Origin: Hydractinia symbiolongicarpus
Lineage: Eukaryota > Cnidaria > Hydrozoa > Anthoathecata > Hydractiniidae
Direction of reading: 5' to 3'
Assembly: GCF_029227915.1 (NCBI RefSeq)
Contig: NC_079879.1
Coordinates: forward strand, 29,886,501-29,950,500
DNA length: 64,000 bases
Shown here piece after piece: positions 1-14,330 of the stretch. The number at the start of each line of letters is the position of its first letter. Within the stretch, counting starts at the first letter, position 1. The translations under genes and the position numbers were made by a program. Below the pieces are notes generated by a model. The model had not been told where the DNA came from. It searched no databases and saw only the letters and a program-made list of their open reading frames with translations.

Positions 1-2990
1 GTTTACTCCCAGGGTACTTTCTTTGTATACTTTTGACTATGCGGGCCAAGCCCGGGATTTACGGGAAATCGCGGGTTTTCGTTTGCCGGCGATTAAACTT
101 CTTTCCTTAAGCGTCTCATCAAAAATGAAAACATTTTTGAAAACTACAAGTCTCATGCGTTTAGTGGTAAAAAAATAATGTAAAAAATCGTTCGGGAAAT
201 GAGTTTACTCCCTGGGTACTTTCCTTGTATACTTTTGACTATACGGGCCGAGTCCGGGGTTTACGGGAAATGGCGGGATTTCGTTTGCCGGCTATTAAAC
301 TTCTTTTATTCAGCGTCTCATCAAAAATGAAAACATTTTTGAAAACTACAAGTCTCATGCGTTTTAGTGGTGAGAAAATAATTTAAAAAATCTTTCTGGA
401 AATGAGTTTACTCACAGGGTACTTTCTTTGTATACATTCGACTATACGGGCCAAGCCCCGGATTTACGGGAAAACGCGAGATTTCGTTTGCCGGCGATTA
501 AACCTCTATCATTAAGCGTCTCATCAAAAATGAAAACATTTTTGAAAACTACAAGTCTCATGCGTTTTAGTGATGAAAAAAAATAATTTAAAGAATCGTT
601 TTGAAAATGAGTTTACTCCCTGGGTACTTTCTTTGTATACTTTTGACTATACGGGCCGAGTCCGGGATTTACGGGAAATCGCAGGTTTTCGTTTGCCGGC
701 GATTAAACTTCTTTTATTCAGCGTCTCATCAAAAATAAAAACATTTTTGAAAACTACAAGTCCATGCGTTTTAGTGGTGAAAAAATAATTTAAAAACTCG
801 TTCGGGAAATGAGTTTACTCCCTGGGTACTTTCTTTGTATACTTTTGACTATGCGGGCCAAGCCCGGGATTTACGGGAAATCGCGGGTTTTTGTTTGCCG
901 GCGATTAAACTTCTTTTATTCAGCGTCTCATCAAAAATAAAAACATTTTTGAAAACTACAAGTCCATGCGTTTTAGTGGTGAAAAAATAATTTAAAAAAT
1001 CGTTCGGGAAATGAGTTTACTCCCTGGGTACTTTCTTTGTATACTTTTGACTATGCGGGCCAAGCCCGGGATTTACGGAAAATCGCGGGTTTTCGTTTGC
1101 CGGCGATTAAACTTCTTTCATTAAGCGTCTCATCAAAAATGAAAACATTTTTGAAAACTACAAGTCTCATGCGTTTTAGTGGTGAAAAAGTAATTTAAAA
1201 AATCGTTCGGGAAATGAGTTTACTCCCAGGGTACTTTCTTTGTATACTTTTGACTATGCGGGCCAAGCCCGGGATTTACGGGAAATCGCAGGTTTTCGTT
1301 TGCCGGCGATTAAACTTCTTTCCTTAAGCGTCTCATCAAAAATGAAAACATTTTTGAAAACTACAAGTCTCATGCGTTTAGTGGTAAAAAAATAATGTAA
1401 AAAATCGTTAGGGAAATGAGTTTACTCCCTGGGTACTTTCCTTGTATACTTTTGACAATACGGGCCGAGTCCGGGGTTTACGGGAAATGGCGGGATTTCG
1501 TTTGCCGGCGATTAAACTTCTTTTATTCAGCGTCTCATCAAAAATGAAAACATTTTTGAAAACTACAAGTCTCATGCGTTTTAGTGGTGAAAAAATAATT
1601 TAAAAAATCTTTCTGGAAATGAGTTTACTCACAGGGTACTTTCTTTGTATACATTCGACTATACGGGCCAAGCCCCGGATTTACGGGAAAACGCGAGATT
1701 TCGTTTGCCGGCGATTAAACCTCTATCATTAAGCGTCTCATCAAAAATGAAAACATTTTTGAAAACTACAAGTCTCATGCGTTTTAGTGATGAAAAAAAA
1801 TAATTTAAAGAATCGTTTTGAAAATGAGTTTACTCCCTGGGTACTTTCTTTGTATACTTTTGACTATACGGGCCGAGTCCGGGATTTACGGGAAATCGCA
1901 GGTTTTCGTTTGCCGGCGATTAAACTTCTTTTATTCAGCGTCTCATCAAAAATAAAAACATTTTTGAAAACTACAAGTCCATGCGTTTTAGTGGTGAAAA
2001 AATAATTTAAAAACTCGTTCGGGAAATGAGTTTACTCCCTGGGTACTTTCTTTGTATACTTTTGACTATGCGGGCCAAGCCCGGGATTTACGGGAAATCG
2101 CGGGTTTTTGTTTGCCGGCGATTAAACTTCTTTTATTCAGCGTCTCATCAAAAATAAAAACATTTTTGAAAACTACAAGTCCATGCGTTTTAGTGGTGAA
2201 AAAATAATTTAAAAAATCGTTCGGGAAATGAGTTTACTCCCTGGGTACTTTCTTTGTATACTTTTGACTATGCGGGCCAAGCCCGGGATTTACGGAAAAT
2301 CGCGGGTTTTCGTTTGCCGGCGATTAAACTTCTTTCATTAAGCGTCTCATCAAAAATGAAAACATTTTTGAAAACTACAAGTCTCATGCGTTTTAGTGGT
2401 GAAAAAGTAATTTAAAAAATCGTTCGGGAAATGAGTTTACTCCCAGGGTACTTTCTTTGTATACTTTTGACTATGCGGGCCAAGCCCGGGATTTACGGGA
2501 AATCGCAGGTTTTCGTTTGCCGGCGATTAAACTTCTTTCCTTAAGCGTCTCATCAACAATGAAAACATTTTTGAAAACTACAAGTCTCATGCGTTTAGTG
2601 GTAAAAAAATAATGTAAAAAATCGTTAGGGAAATGAGTTTACTCCCTGGGTACTTTCCTTGTATACTTTTGACAATACGGGCCGAGTCCGGGGTTTACGG
2701 GAAATGGCGGGATTTCGTTTGCCGGCGATTAAACTTCTTTTATTCAGCGTCTCATCAAAAATGAAAACATTTTTGAAAACTACAAGTCTCATGCGTTTTA
2801 GTGGTGAAAAAATAATTTAAAAAATCTTTCTGGAAATGAGTTTACTCACAGGGTACTTTCTTTGTATACATTCGACTATACGGGCCAAGCCCCGGATTTA
2901 CGGGAAAACGCGGGATTTCGTTTGCCGGCGATTAAACCTCTATCATTAAGCGTCTCATCAAAAATGAAAACATTTTTGAAAACTACAAGT
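1..2990 (+). repeat. Higher-order repeat, 6 monomers (period 1,217 bp)
   Basis: Monomers beginning GTTTACTCCCAGGG recur at 1, 1,218 and 2,435, an exact 1,217-bp step (six monomers, with one base missing relative to 6 x 203). The copies share private variants, for example the GTGATGAAAAAAAATAATTT linker near 570 and 1,787. They are almost identical; one visible difference is CATCAACAATG near 2,551. The third copy stops matching near 2,990. Confidence 0.9.
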
Positions 2991-5057
2991 CTTATGCGTT
3001 TTAGTGGTGAAAAAATAATTTAAAAAATCGTTCGGGAAATAAGTTTACTCCCTGGGTACTTTCTTTGTATACTTTTGACTATACGGGCCGAGACCGGGAT
3101 TTACAAGAAATCGCGGATTTTTGTTTGCCAGCGATTAAACTTCTTTTATTCAGCGTCTCATCAAAAATGAAAACATTTTTGAAAACTACAAGTCTCATGC
3201 GTTTTAGTGGTGAAAAGATAATTTAAAAAATCGTTTTGGAAATGGGTTTACTCACAGGGTACTTTCTTTGTATACATTTGACTATGCGGGCCGAGTCCGG
3301 GTTTTACGGGAAATTGCGGATTTTCGTTTGCCGGCGATTAAACTTCTTTTATTCAGCGTCCCATCAAATATGAAAACATTTTTGAAAACTACAAGTCTCA
3401 TGCGTTCAGTGGTAAAAAAATAATATAAAAAATCGTTCGGGAAATGAGTTTACTCCCTGGGTACATTCTTTGTATACTTTTGACTATACGGGCCGAGTCC
3501 GGGGTTTACGGGAAATGGCGGGATTTCGTTTGCCGGCGATTAAACTTCTTTTATTCAGCGTCTCATCAAAAATGAAAACATTTTTGAAAACTACAAGTCT
3601 CATGCGTTTTAGTGGTGAAAAAATAATTTAAAAAATCGTTCGGGAAATGAGTTTACTCCCTGGGTACTTTCTTTGTATACATTCGACTATACGGGCCAAG
3701 CCCCGGATTTACGGGAAAACGCGGGATTTCGTTTGCTGGCGATTAAACCTCTATCATTAAGCGTCTCATCAAAAATGAAAACATTTTTGAAAACTACAAG
3801 TCTCATGCGTTTTAGTAGTGAAAAAATAATGTAAAAAATCGTTAGGGAAATGAGTTTACTCCCTGGGTACTTTCCTTGTATACTTTTGACAATACGGGCC
3901 GAGTCCGGGGTTTACGGGAAATGGCGGGATTTCGTTTGCCGGCGATTAAACTTCTTTTATTCAGCGTCTCATCAAAAATGAAAACATTTTTGAAAACTAC
4001 AAGTCTCATGCGTTTTAGTGGTGAAAAAATAATTTAAAAAATCTTTCTGGAAATGAGTTTACTCACAGGGTACTTTCTTTGTATACATTCGACTATACGG
4101 GCCAAGCCCCGGATTTACGGGAAAACGCGGGATTTCGTTTGCCGGCGATTAAACCTCTATCATTAAGCGTCTCATCAAAAATGAAAACATTTTTGAAAAC
4201 TACAAGTCTTATGCGTTTTAGTGGTGAAAAAATAATTTAAAAAATCGTTCGGGAAATAAGTTTACTCCCTGGGTACTTTCTTTGTATACTTTTGACTATA
4301 CGGGCCGAGACCGGGATTTACAAGAAATCGCGGATTTTTGTTTGCCAGCGATTAAACTTCTTTTATTCAGCGTCTCATCAAAAATGAAAACATTTTTGAA
4401 AACTACAAGTCTCATGCGTTTTAGTGGTGAAAAGATAATTTAAAAAATCGTTTTGGAAATGGGTTTACTCACAGGGTACTTTCTTTGTATACATTTGACT
4501 ATGCGGGCCGAGTCCGGGTTTTACGGGAAATTGCGGATTTTCGTTTGCCGGCGATTAAACTTCTTTTATTCAGCGTCCCATCAAATATGAAAACATTTTT
4601 GAAAACTACAAGTCTCATGCGTTCAGTGGTAAAAAAATAATATAAAAAATCGTTCGGGAAATGAGTTTACTCCCTGGGTACATTCTTTGTATACTTTTGA
4701 CTATACGGGCCGAGTCCGGGGTTTACGGGAAATGGCGGGATTTCGTTTGCCGGCGATTAAACTTCTTTTATTCAGCGTCTCATCAAAAATGAAAACATTT
4801 TTGAAAACTACAAGTCTCATGCGTTTTAGTGGTGAAAAAATAATTTAAAAAATCGTTCGGGAAATGAGTTTACTCCCTGGGTACTTTCTTTGTATACATT
4901 CGACTATACGGGCCAAGCCCCGGATTTACGGGAAAACGCGGGATTTCGTTTGCTGGCGATTAAACCTCTATCATTAAGCGTCTCATCAAAAATGAAAACA
5001 TTTTTGAAAACTACAAGTCTCATGCGTTTTAGTAGTGAAAAAATAATTTAAAAAATC
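2624..5057 (+). repeat. Higher-order repeat, second 1,217-bp family, two copies
   Basis: The segment beginning CGTTAGGGAAATGAG at 2,624 is repeated from 3,841 (step 1,217). Both copies contain the GGGCCGAGACCGGG monomer (3,043 and 4,260) with TTTACAAGAAATCGC, and a later CGTTCAGTGG variant. The phase differs from the preceding 6-mer, so its first part overlaps that block. This looks like a later duplication laid over part of the earlier one. Confidence 0.85.
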
Positions 5058-6663
5058 GTTCGGGAAATAAGTTTACTCCCTGGGTACTTTCTTTGTATAC
5101 TTTTGACTATACGGGCCGAGACCGGGATTTACAAGAAATCGCGGATTTTTGTTTGCCAGCGATTAAACTTCTTTTATTCAGCGTCTCATCAAAAATGAAA
5201 ACATTTTTGAAAACTACAAGTCTCATGCAATTTAGTGGTGAAAAGATAATTTAAAAAATCGTTTTGAAAATGGGTTTACTCACAGGGTACTTTCTTTGTA
5301 TACATTCGACTATACGGGCCTAGCCCGGGATTTACGGGAAATCGCGGGTTTTCGTTTGCCGGCGATTAAACCACTTTCATTAAGCGTCTCACAAAAATGA
5401 AAACATTTTTGAAAACTACAAGTCTCATGCGTTTTAGTGGTGAAAAAAAAATTAAAAAATCGTTTGGGAAATGAGTTTACTCCCTGGGTACTTTCTTTGT
5501 ATACTTTTGACTATACGGGCCGAGTCCGGGTTTTACGGGAAATTGCGGATTTTCGTTTGCCGGCGATTAAACTTCTTTTATTCAGCGTCCCATCAAATAT
5601 GAAAACATTTTTGAAAACTACAAGTCTCATGCGTTCAGTGGTAAAAAAATAATATAAAAAATCGTTCGGGAAATGAGTTTACTCCCTGGGTACATTCTTT
5701 GTATACTTTTGACTATACGGGCCGAGTCCGGGGTTTACGGGAAATGGCGGGATTTCGTTTGCCGGCGATTAAACTTCTTTTATTCAGCGTCTCATCAAAA
5801 ATGAAAACATTTTTGAAAACTACAAGTCTCATGCGTTTTAGTGGTGAAAAAATAATTTAAAAAATCGTTCGGGAAATGAGTTTACTCCCTGGGTACTTTC
5901 TTTGTATACATTCGACTATACGGGCCAAGCCCCGGATTTACGGGAAAACGCGGGATTTCGTTTGCTGGCGATTAAACCTCTATCATTAAGCGTCTCATCA
6001 AAAATGAAAACATTTTTGAAAACTACAAGTCTCATGCGTTTTAGTAGTGAAAAAATAATTTAAAAAATCGTTCGGGAAATAAGTTTACTCCCTGGGTACT
6101 TTCTTTGTATACTTTTGACTATACGGGCCGAGACCGGGATTTACAAGAAATCGCGGATTTTTGTTTGCCAGCGATTAAACTTCTTTTATTCAGCGTCTCA
6201 TCAAAAATGAAAACATTTTTGAAAACTACAAGTCTCATGCAATTTAGTGGTGAAAAGATAATTTAAAAAATCGTTTTGAAAATGGGTTTACTCACAGGGT
6301 ACTTTCTTTGTATACATTCGACTATACGGGCCTAGCCCGGGATTTACGGGAAATCGCGGGTTTTCGTTTGCCGGCGATTAAACCACTTTCATTAAGCGTC
6401 TCACAAAAATGAAAACATTTTTGAAAACTACAAGTCTCATGCGTTTTAGTGGTGAAAAAAAAATTAAAAAATCGTTTGGGAAATGAGTTTACTCCCTGGG
6501 TACTTTCTTTGTATACTTTTGACTATACGGGCCGAGTCCGGGTTTTACGGGAAATTGCGGATTTTCGTTTGCCGGCGATTAAACTTCTTTTATTCAGCGT
6601 CCCATCAAATATGAAAACATTTTTGAAAACTACAAGTCTCATGCGTTCAGTGGTAAAAAAATA
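4640..6663 (+). repeat. Higher-order repeat, 5 monomers (period 1,012 bp), two copies
   Basis: The rare ATGCAATTTAG variant occurs at about 5,226 and 6,238, and the GTGAAAAAAAAATT linker monomer at 5,437 and 6,449. Both pairs are 1,012 bp apart. The two copies are nearly identical. The match ends just past 6,663, where GGGTACATTCTTTG is replaced by GGGTACTTTCTTTG. Confidence 0.85.
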
Positions 6664-7860
6664 ATATAAAAAATCGTTCGGGAAATGAGTTTACTCCCTG
6701 GGTACTTTCTTTGTATACTTTTGACTATACGGGCCGAGTCCGGGGTTTACGGGAAATGGCAAGATTTCGTTTGCCGGCGATTAAACTTCTTTTATTCAGC
6801 GTGTCATTAAAAATGAAAACATTTTTGAAAACTACAAGTCTCATGCGTTTTAGTGGTGAAAAAATAATTTAAAAAATCGTTCGGGAAATGAGTTTACTCC
6901 CTGGGTACTTTTTTTGTATACTTTTGACTATACGGGAAATGGCAGGTTTTCGTTTGCCGGCGATTAAACTCCTTTTTTTAATCAGCGTCTCATCAAAAAT
7001 GAAAACATTTTTGAAAACTACAAGTCTCATGCGTTTTAGTGGTGAAAAAATAATTTAAAAAATCGTTCGGGAAATGAGTTTACGCCCTGGGTACTTTCTT
7101 TGTATACTTTTGACTATACGGGCCGAGTCCAGGATTTAAGGGAAATCGCAGGTTTTCGTTTGCCGGCGATTAAACTTCTTTCATTCAGCGTGTCATCAAA
7201 AATGAAAACATTTTTAAAAACTACAAGTCTCATGGGCTTTAGTGGTGAAATAATAATTTAAAAAATCGTTTGGGAAATGAGTTTACTCCCTGGGTACTTT
7301 CTTTGTATACTTTTGACTATACGGGCCGAGTCCGGGATTTACGGGAAATCGCAGGTTTTCGTTTGCCGGCGATTAAACTTCTTTCATTAAGCGTCTCATC
7401 AAAAATGAAAACATTTTTGAAAACTACAAGTCTCATGCGTTTTAGTGGTGAAAAAAAAATTAAAAAATCGTTCGGGAAACGAGTTTACTCCCTGGGTACT
7501 TTCTTTGTATACTTTTGACTATACGGGCCGAGTCCGGGATTTACGGGAAATCGCAGGTTTTCGTTTGCCGGCGATTAAACTTCTTTTATTCAGCGTCTCA
7601 TCAAAAATAAAAACATTTTTGAAAACTACAAGTCCATGCGTTTTAGTGGTGAAAAATTAATTTAAAAAATCGTTCGGGAAATGAGTTTACTCCCTGGGTA
7701 CTTTCTTTGTATACTTTTGACTATGCGGGCCAAGCCCGGGATTTACGGGAAATCGCGGGTTTTCGTTTGCCGGCGATTAAACTTCTTTCATTAAGCGTCT
7801 CATCAAAAATAAAAACATTTTTGAAAACTACAAGTCTCATGCGTTTTAGTGGTGAAAAAA

Positions 7861-10800
7861 TAATTTAAAAAATCGTTCGGGAAATGAGTTTACTCCCAGG
7901 GTACTTTCTTTGTATACTTTTGACTATACGGGCCGAGTCCGGGATTTACGGGAAATTGCGGATTTTCGTTTGCCGGCGATTAAACTTCTTTTATTCAGCG
8001 TCCCATCAAATATGAAAACATTTTTGAAAACTACAAGTCTCATGCGTTTAGTGGTAAAAAAATAATGTAAAAAATCGTTCGGGAAATGAGTTTACTCCAT
8101 GGGTACTTTCTTTGTATACTTTTGACTATACGGGCCGAGTCCGGGGTTTACGGGAAATGGCGGGATTTCGTTTGCCGGCGAATAAACTTCTTTTATTCAG
8201 CGTATCATCAAAAATGAAAACATTTTTGAAAACTACAAGTCTCATGCGTTTTAGTGGTGAAAAAATAATTTAAAAAATCGTTCGGGAAATGAGTTTACTC
8301 CCTGGGTACTTTCTTTGTATACTTTTGGCTATACGGGCCGAGTCCGGGGTTTACGGGAAATGGCGGGATTTCGTTTGCCGGCGATTAAACTTCTTTTATT
8401 CAGCGTATCATCAAAAATGAAAACATTTTTGAAAACTACAAGTCTCCTGCGTTTTAGTGGTGAAAAAATAATTTAAAAAATCGTTCGGGAAATGAGTTTA
8501 CTCCCTGGGTACTTTCTTTGTATACTTTTGACTATCCGGGCCGAGTCCGGGATTTACGGGAAATCGCAGGTTTTCGTTTGGCGGCAATTAAACTTCTTTT
8601 ATTCAGCGTCTCATCAAAAATAAAAACATTTTTGAAAACTACAAGTCTCATGCGTTTTAGTGGTGAAAAAAAAATTTGAAAAATCGTTCGGGAAATGAGT
8701 TTACACCCTGGGTACTTTCTTTGTAACTTTTGACTATACGGGCCGAGTCCAGGATTTAAGGGAAATCGCAGGTTTTCGTTTGCCGGCGATTAAACTTCTT
8801 TTATTCAGCGTCTCATCAAAAATGAAAACATTTTTGAAAACTACAAGTCTCATGCGTTTTAGTGGTGAAAAAATAATTTAAAAATTCGTTCGGGAAATGA
8901 GTTTACTCACTGGGTTCTTTCCTTGTATACTTTTGACTATACGGGCCGAGTGCGGGATTTACGGGAAATCGCGGGTTTTCGTTTGCAGGCGATTAAACTT
9001 CTTTTATTCAGCGTCTCATCAAAAATGAAACCATTTTTAAAAACTACAAGTCTCATGCGTTTTAGTGGTGAAAAAAAAATTTAAAAAATCGTTCGGGAAA
9101 TGAGTTTACTCCCTGGGTACTTTCTTTGTATACATTCGACTATACGGGCCAAGCCCCGGATTTACGGGAAAACGCGGGATTTCGTTTGCTGGCGATTAAA
9201 CCTCTATCATTAAGCGTCTCATCAAAAATGAAAACATTTTTGAAAACTACAAGTCTCATGCGTTTTAGTAGTGAAAAAATAATTTAAAAAATCGTTCGGG
9301 AAATAAGTTTACTCCCTGGGTACTTTCTTTGTATACTTTTGACTATACGGGCCGAGACCGGGATTTACAAGAAATCGCGGATTTTTGTTTGCCAGCGATT
9401 AAACTTCTTTTATTCAGCGTCTCATCAAAAATGAAAACATTTTTGAAAACTACAAGTCTCATGCAATTTAGTGGTGAAAAGATAATTTAAAAAATCGTTT
9501 TGAAAATGGGTTTACTCACAGGGTACTTTCTTTGTATACATTCGACTATACGGGCCTAGCCCGGGATTTACGGGAAATCGCGGGTTTTCGTTTGCCGGCG
9601 ATTAAACCACTTTCATTAAGCGTCTCACAAAAATGAAAACATTTTTGAAAACTACAAGTCTCATGCGTTTTAGTGGTGAAAAAAAAAATTAAAAAATCGT
9701 TTGGGAAATGAGTTTACTCCCTGGGTACTTTCTTTGTATACTTTTGACTATACGGGCCGAGTCCGGGTTTTACGGGAAATTGCGGATTTTCGTTTGCCGG
9801 CGATTAAACTTCTTTTATTCAGCGTCCCATCAAATATGAAAACATTTTTGAAAACTACAAGTCTCATGCGTTCAGTGGTAAAAAAATAATATAAAAAATC
9901 GTTCGGGAAATGAGTTTACTCCCTGGGTACTTTCTTTGTATACTTTTGACTATACGGGCCGAGTCCGGGGTTTACGGGAAATGGCAAGATTTCGTTTGCC
10001 GGCGATTAAACTTCTTTTATTCAGCGTCTCATCAAAAATGAAAACATTTTTAAAAACTACAAGTCTTATGCGTTTTAGTGGTGAAAAAATAATTTAAAAA
10101 ATCGTTTGGGAAATGAGTTTACTCCCAGGGTACTTTCTTTGTATACTTTTGACTATACGGGCCGAGTCCGGGATTTACGGGAAATTGCGGATTTTCGTTT
10201 GCCGGCGATTAAACTTCTTTTATTCAGCGTCCCATCAAATATGAAAACATTTTTGAAAACTACAAGTCTCATGCGTTTAGTGGTAAAAAAATAATGTAAA
10301 AAATCGTTCGGGAAATGAGTTTACTCCATGGGTACTTTCTTTGTATACTTTTGACTATACGGGCCGAGTCCGGGGTTTACGGGAAATGGCGGGATTTCGT
10401 TTGCCGGCGAATAAACTTCTTTTATTCAGCGTATCATCAAAAATGAAAACATTTTTGAAAACTACAAGTCTCATGCGTTTTAGTGGTGAAAAAATAATTT
10501 AAAAAATCGTTCGGGAAATGAGTTTACTCCCTGGGTACTTTCTTTGTATACTTTTGGCTATACGGGCCGAGTCCGGGGTTTACGGGAAATGGCGGGATTT
10601 CGTTTGCCGGCGATTAAACTTCTTTTATTCAGCGTATCATCAAAAATGAAAACATTTTTGAAAACTACAAGTCTCCTGCGTTTTAGTGGTGAAAAAATAA
10701 TTTAAAAAATCGTTCGGGAAATGAGTTTACTCCCTGGGTACTTTCTTTGTATACTTTTGACTATCCGGGCCGAGTCCGGGATTTACGGGAAATCGCAGGT

Positions 10801-12270
10801 TTTCGTTTGGCGGCAATTAAACTTCTTTTATTCAGCGTCTCATCAAAAATAAAAACATTTTTGAAAACTACAAGTCTCATGCGTTTTAGTGGTGAAAAAA
10901 AAATTTAAAAAATCGTTCGGGAAATGAGTTTACACCCTGGGTACTTTCTTTGTAACTTTTGACTATACGGGCCGAGTCCAGGATTTAAGGGAAATCGCAG
11001 GTTTTCGTTTGCCGGCGATTAAACTTCTTTTATTCAGCGTCTCATCAAAAATGAAAACATTTTTGAAAACTACAAGTCTCATGCGTTTTAGTGGTGAAAA
11101 AATAATTTAAAAATTCGTTCGGGAAATGAGTTTACTCACTGGGTTCTTTCCTTGTATACTTTTGACTATACGGGCCGAGTGCGGGATTTACGGGAAATCG
11201 CGGGTTTTCGTTTGCAGGCGATTAAACTTCTTTTATTCAGCGTCTCATCAAAAATGAAACCATTTTTAAAAACTACAAGTCTCATGCGTTTTAGTGGTGA
11301 AAAAAAAATTTAAAAAATCGTTCGGGAAATGAGTTTACTCCCTGGGTACTTTCTTTGTATACATTCGACTATACGGGCCAAGCCCCGGATTTACGGGAAA
11401 ACGCGGGATTTCGTTTGCTGGCGATTAAACCTCTATCATTAAGCGTCTCATCAAAAATGAAAACATTTTTGAAAACTACAAGTCTCATGCGTTTTAGTAG
11501 TGAAAAAATAATTTAAAAAATCGTTCGGGAAATAAGTTTACTCCCTGGGTACTTTCTTTGTATACTTTTGACTATACGGGCCGAGACCGGGATTTACAAG
11601 AAATCGCGGATTTTTGTTTGCCAGCGATTAAACTTCTTTTATTCAGCGTCTCATCAAAAATGAAAACATTTTTGAAAACTACAAGTCTCATGCAATTTAG
11701 TGGTGAAAAGATAATTTAAAAAATCGTTTTGAAAATGGGTTTACTCACAGGGTACTTTCTTTGTATACATTCGACTATACGGGCCTAGCCCGGGATTTAC
11801 GGGAAATCGCGGGTTTTCGTTTGCCGGCGATTAAACCACTTTCATTAAGCGTCTCACAAAAATGAAAACATTTTTGAAAACTACAAGTCTCATGCGTTTT
11901 AGTGGTGAAAAAAAAAATTAAAAAATCGTTTGGGAAATGAGTTTACTCCCTGGGTACTTTCTTTGTATACTTTTGACTATACGGGCCGAGTCCGGGTTTT
12001 ACGGGAAATTGCGGATTTTCGTTTGCCGGCGATTAAACTTCTTTTATTCAGCGTCCCATCAAATATGAAAACATTTTTGAAAACTACAAGTCTCATGCGT
12101 TCAGTGGTAAAAAAATAATATAAAAAATCGTTCGGGAAATGAGTTTACTCCCTGGGTACTTTCTTTGTATACTTTTGACTATACGGGCCGAGTCCGGGGT
12201 TTACGGGAAATGGCAAGATTTCGTTTGCCGGCGATTAAACTTCTTTTATTCAGCGTCTCATCAAAAATGA
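7861..12270 (+). repeat. Higher-order repeat, 11 monomers (period 2,229 bp), two copies
   Basis: Private variants recur 2,229 bp apart. Examples are TTTACTCCATGGG near 8,092 and 10,321, TTTGGCGGCAATTAAAC near 8,577 and 10,806, and the monomers at 9,701 and 11,930. The second copy stops matching near 12,270. The 1,012-bp family types (ATGCAATTTAG, GGGCCTAGCCC) are embedded inside, so this unit was assembled from older blocks. Confidence 0.85.
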
Positions 12271-12720
12271 AAACATTTTTGAAAACTACAAGTCTCATGC
12301 GTTTTAGTGGTGAAAAAATAATTTAAAAAATCGTTCGGGAAATGAGTTTACTCCCTGGGTACTTTCTTTGTATACTTTTGACTATACGGGAAATGGCAGG
12401 TTTTCGTTTGCCGGCGATTAAACTCCTTCTTTCATTCAGCGTGTCATCAAAAATGAAAACATTTTTAAAAACTACAAGTCTCATGGGCTTTAGTGGTGAA
12501 ATAATAATTTAAAAAATCGTTTGGGAAATGGGTTTACTCCCTGGGTACTTTCTTTGTATACTTTTGACTATACGGGCCGAGTCCGGGATTTACGGGAAAT
12601 CGCAGGTTTTCGTTTGCCGGCGATTAAACTTCTTTCATTAAGCGTCTCATCAAAAATAAAAACATTTTTGAAAACTACAAGTCTCATGCGTTTTAGTGGT
12701 GAAAAAATAATTTAAAAAAT

Positions 12721-14330
12721 CGTTCGGGAAATGAGTTTACTCCCAGGGTACTTTCTTTGTATACTTTTGACTATACGGGCCGAGTCCGGGATTTACGGGA
12801 AATTGCGGATTTTCGTTTGCCGGCGATTAAACTTCTTTTATTCAGCGTCCCATCAAATATGAAAACATTTTTGAAAACTACAAGTCTCATGCGTTTAGTG
12901 GTAAAAAAATAATGTAAAAAATCGTTCGGGAAATGAGTTTACTCCATGGGTACTTTCTTTGTATACTTTTGACTATACGGGCCGAGTCCGGGGTTTACGG
13001 GAAATGGCGGGATTTCGTTTGCCGGCGAATAAACTTCTTTTATTCAGCGTATCATCAAAAATGAAAACATTTTTGAAAACTACAAGTCTCATGCGTTTTA
13101 GTGGTGAAAAAATAATTTAAAAAATTGTTCGGGAAATGAGTTTACTCCCTGGGTACTTTCTTTGTATACTTTTGGCTATACGGGCCGAGTCCGGGGTTTA
13201 CGGGAAATGGCGGGATTTCGTTTGCCGGCGATTAAACTTCTTTTATTCAGCGTATCATCAAAAATGAAAACATTTTTGAAAACTACAAGTCTCATGCGTT
13301 TTAGTGGTGAAAAAATAATTTAAAAAATCGTTCGGGAAATGAGTTTACCCCCTGGGTACTTTCTTTGTATACTTTTGACTATCCGGGCCGAGTCTGGGAT
13401 TTACGGGAAATCGCAGGTTTTCGTTTGGCGGCAATTAAACTTCTTTTATTCAGCGTCTCATCAAAAATAAAAACATTTTTGAAAATTACAAGTCTCATGC
13501 GTTTTAGTGGTGAAAAAATAATTTAAAAAATCGTTCGGGAAATGAGTTTACTCCCAGGGTACTTTCTTTGTATACTTTTGACTATACGGGCCGAGTCCGG
13601 GATTTACGGGAAATTGCGGATTTTCGTTTGCCGGCGATTAAACTTCTTTTATTCAGCGTCCCATCAAATATGAAAACATTTTTGAAAACTACAAGTCTCA
13701 TGCGTTTAGTGGTAAAAAAATAATGTAAAAAATCGTTCGGGAAATGAGTTTACTCCATGGGTACTTTCTTTGTATACTTTTGACTATACGGGCCGAGTCC
13801 GGGGTTTACGGGAAATGGCGGGATTTCGTTTGCCGGCGAATAAACTTCTTTTATTCAGCGTATCATCAAAAATGAAAACATTTTTGAAAACTACAAGTCT
13901 CATGCGTTTTAGTGGTGAAAAAATAATTTAAAAAATTGTTCGGGAAATGAGTTTACTCCCTGGGTACTTTCTTTGTATACTTTTGGCTATACGGGCCGAG
14001 TCCGGGGTTTACGGGAAATGGCGGGATTTCGTTTGCCGGCGATTAAACTTCTTTTATTCAGCGTATCATCAAAAATGAAAACATTTTTGAAAACTACAAG
14101 TCTCATGCGTTTTAGTGGTGAAAAAATAATTTAAAAAATCGTTCGGGAAATGAGTTTACTCCCTGGGTACTTTCTTTGTATACTTTTGACTATCCGGGCC
14201 GAGTCCGGGATTTACGGGAAATCGCAGGTTTTCGTTTGGCGGCAATTAAACTTCTTTTATTCAGCGTCTCATCAAAAATAAAAACATTTTTGAAAATTAC
14301 AAGTCTCATGCGTTTTAGTGGTGAAAAAAA
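12721..14330 (+). repeat. Higher-order repeat, 4 monomers (period 811 bp), two copies
   Basis: The segment from 12,721 (monomer with TTTACTCCCAGGG) is repeated from 13,532. The CATGCGTTTAGTGG variant is at 12,888 and 13,699, and the AAAATTGTTCGGG variant also appears in both copies. Only a few differences are visible, such as TTTACCCCCTGGG near 13,345. Confidence 0.85.
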
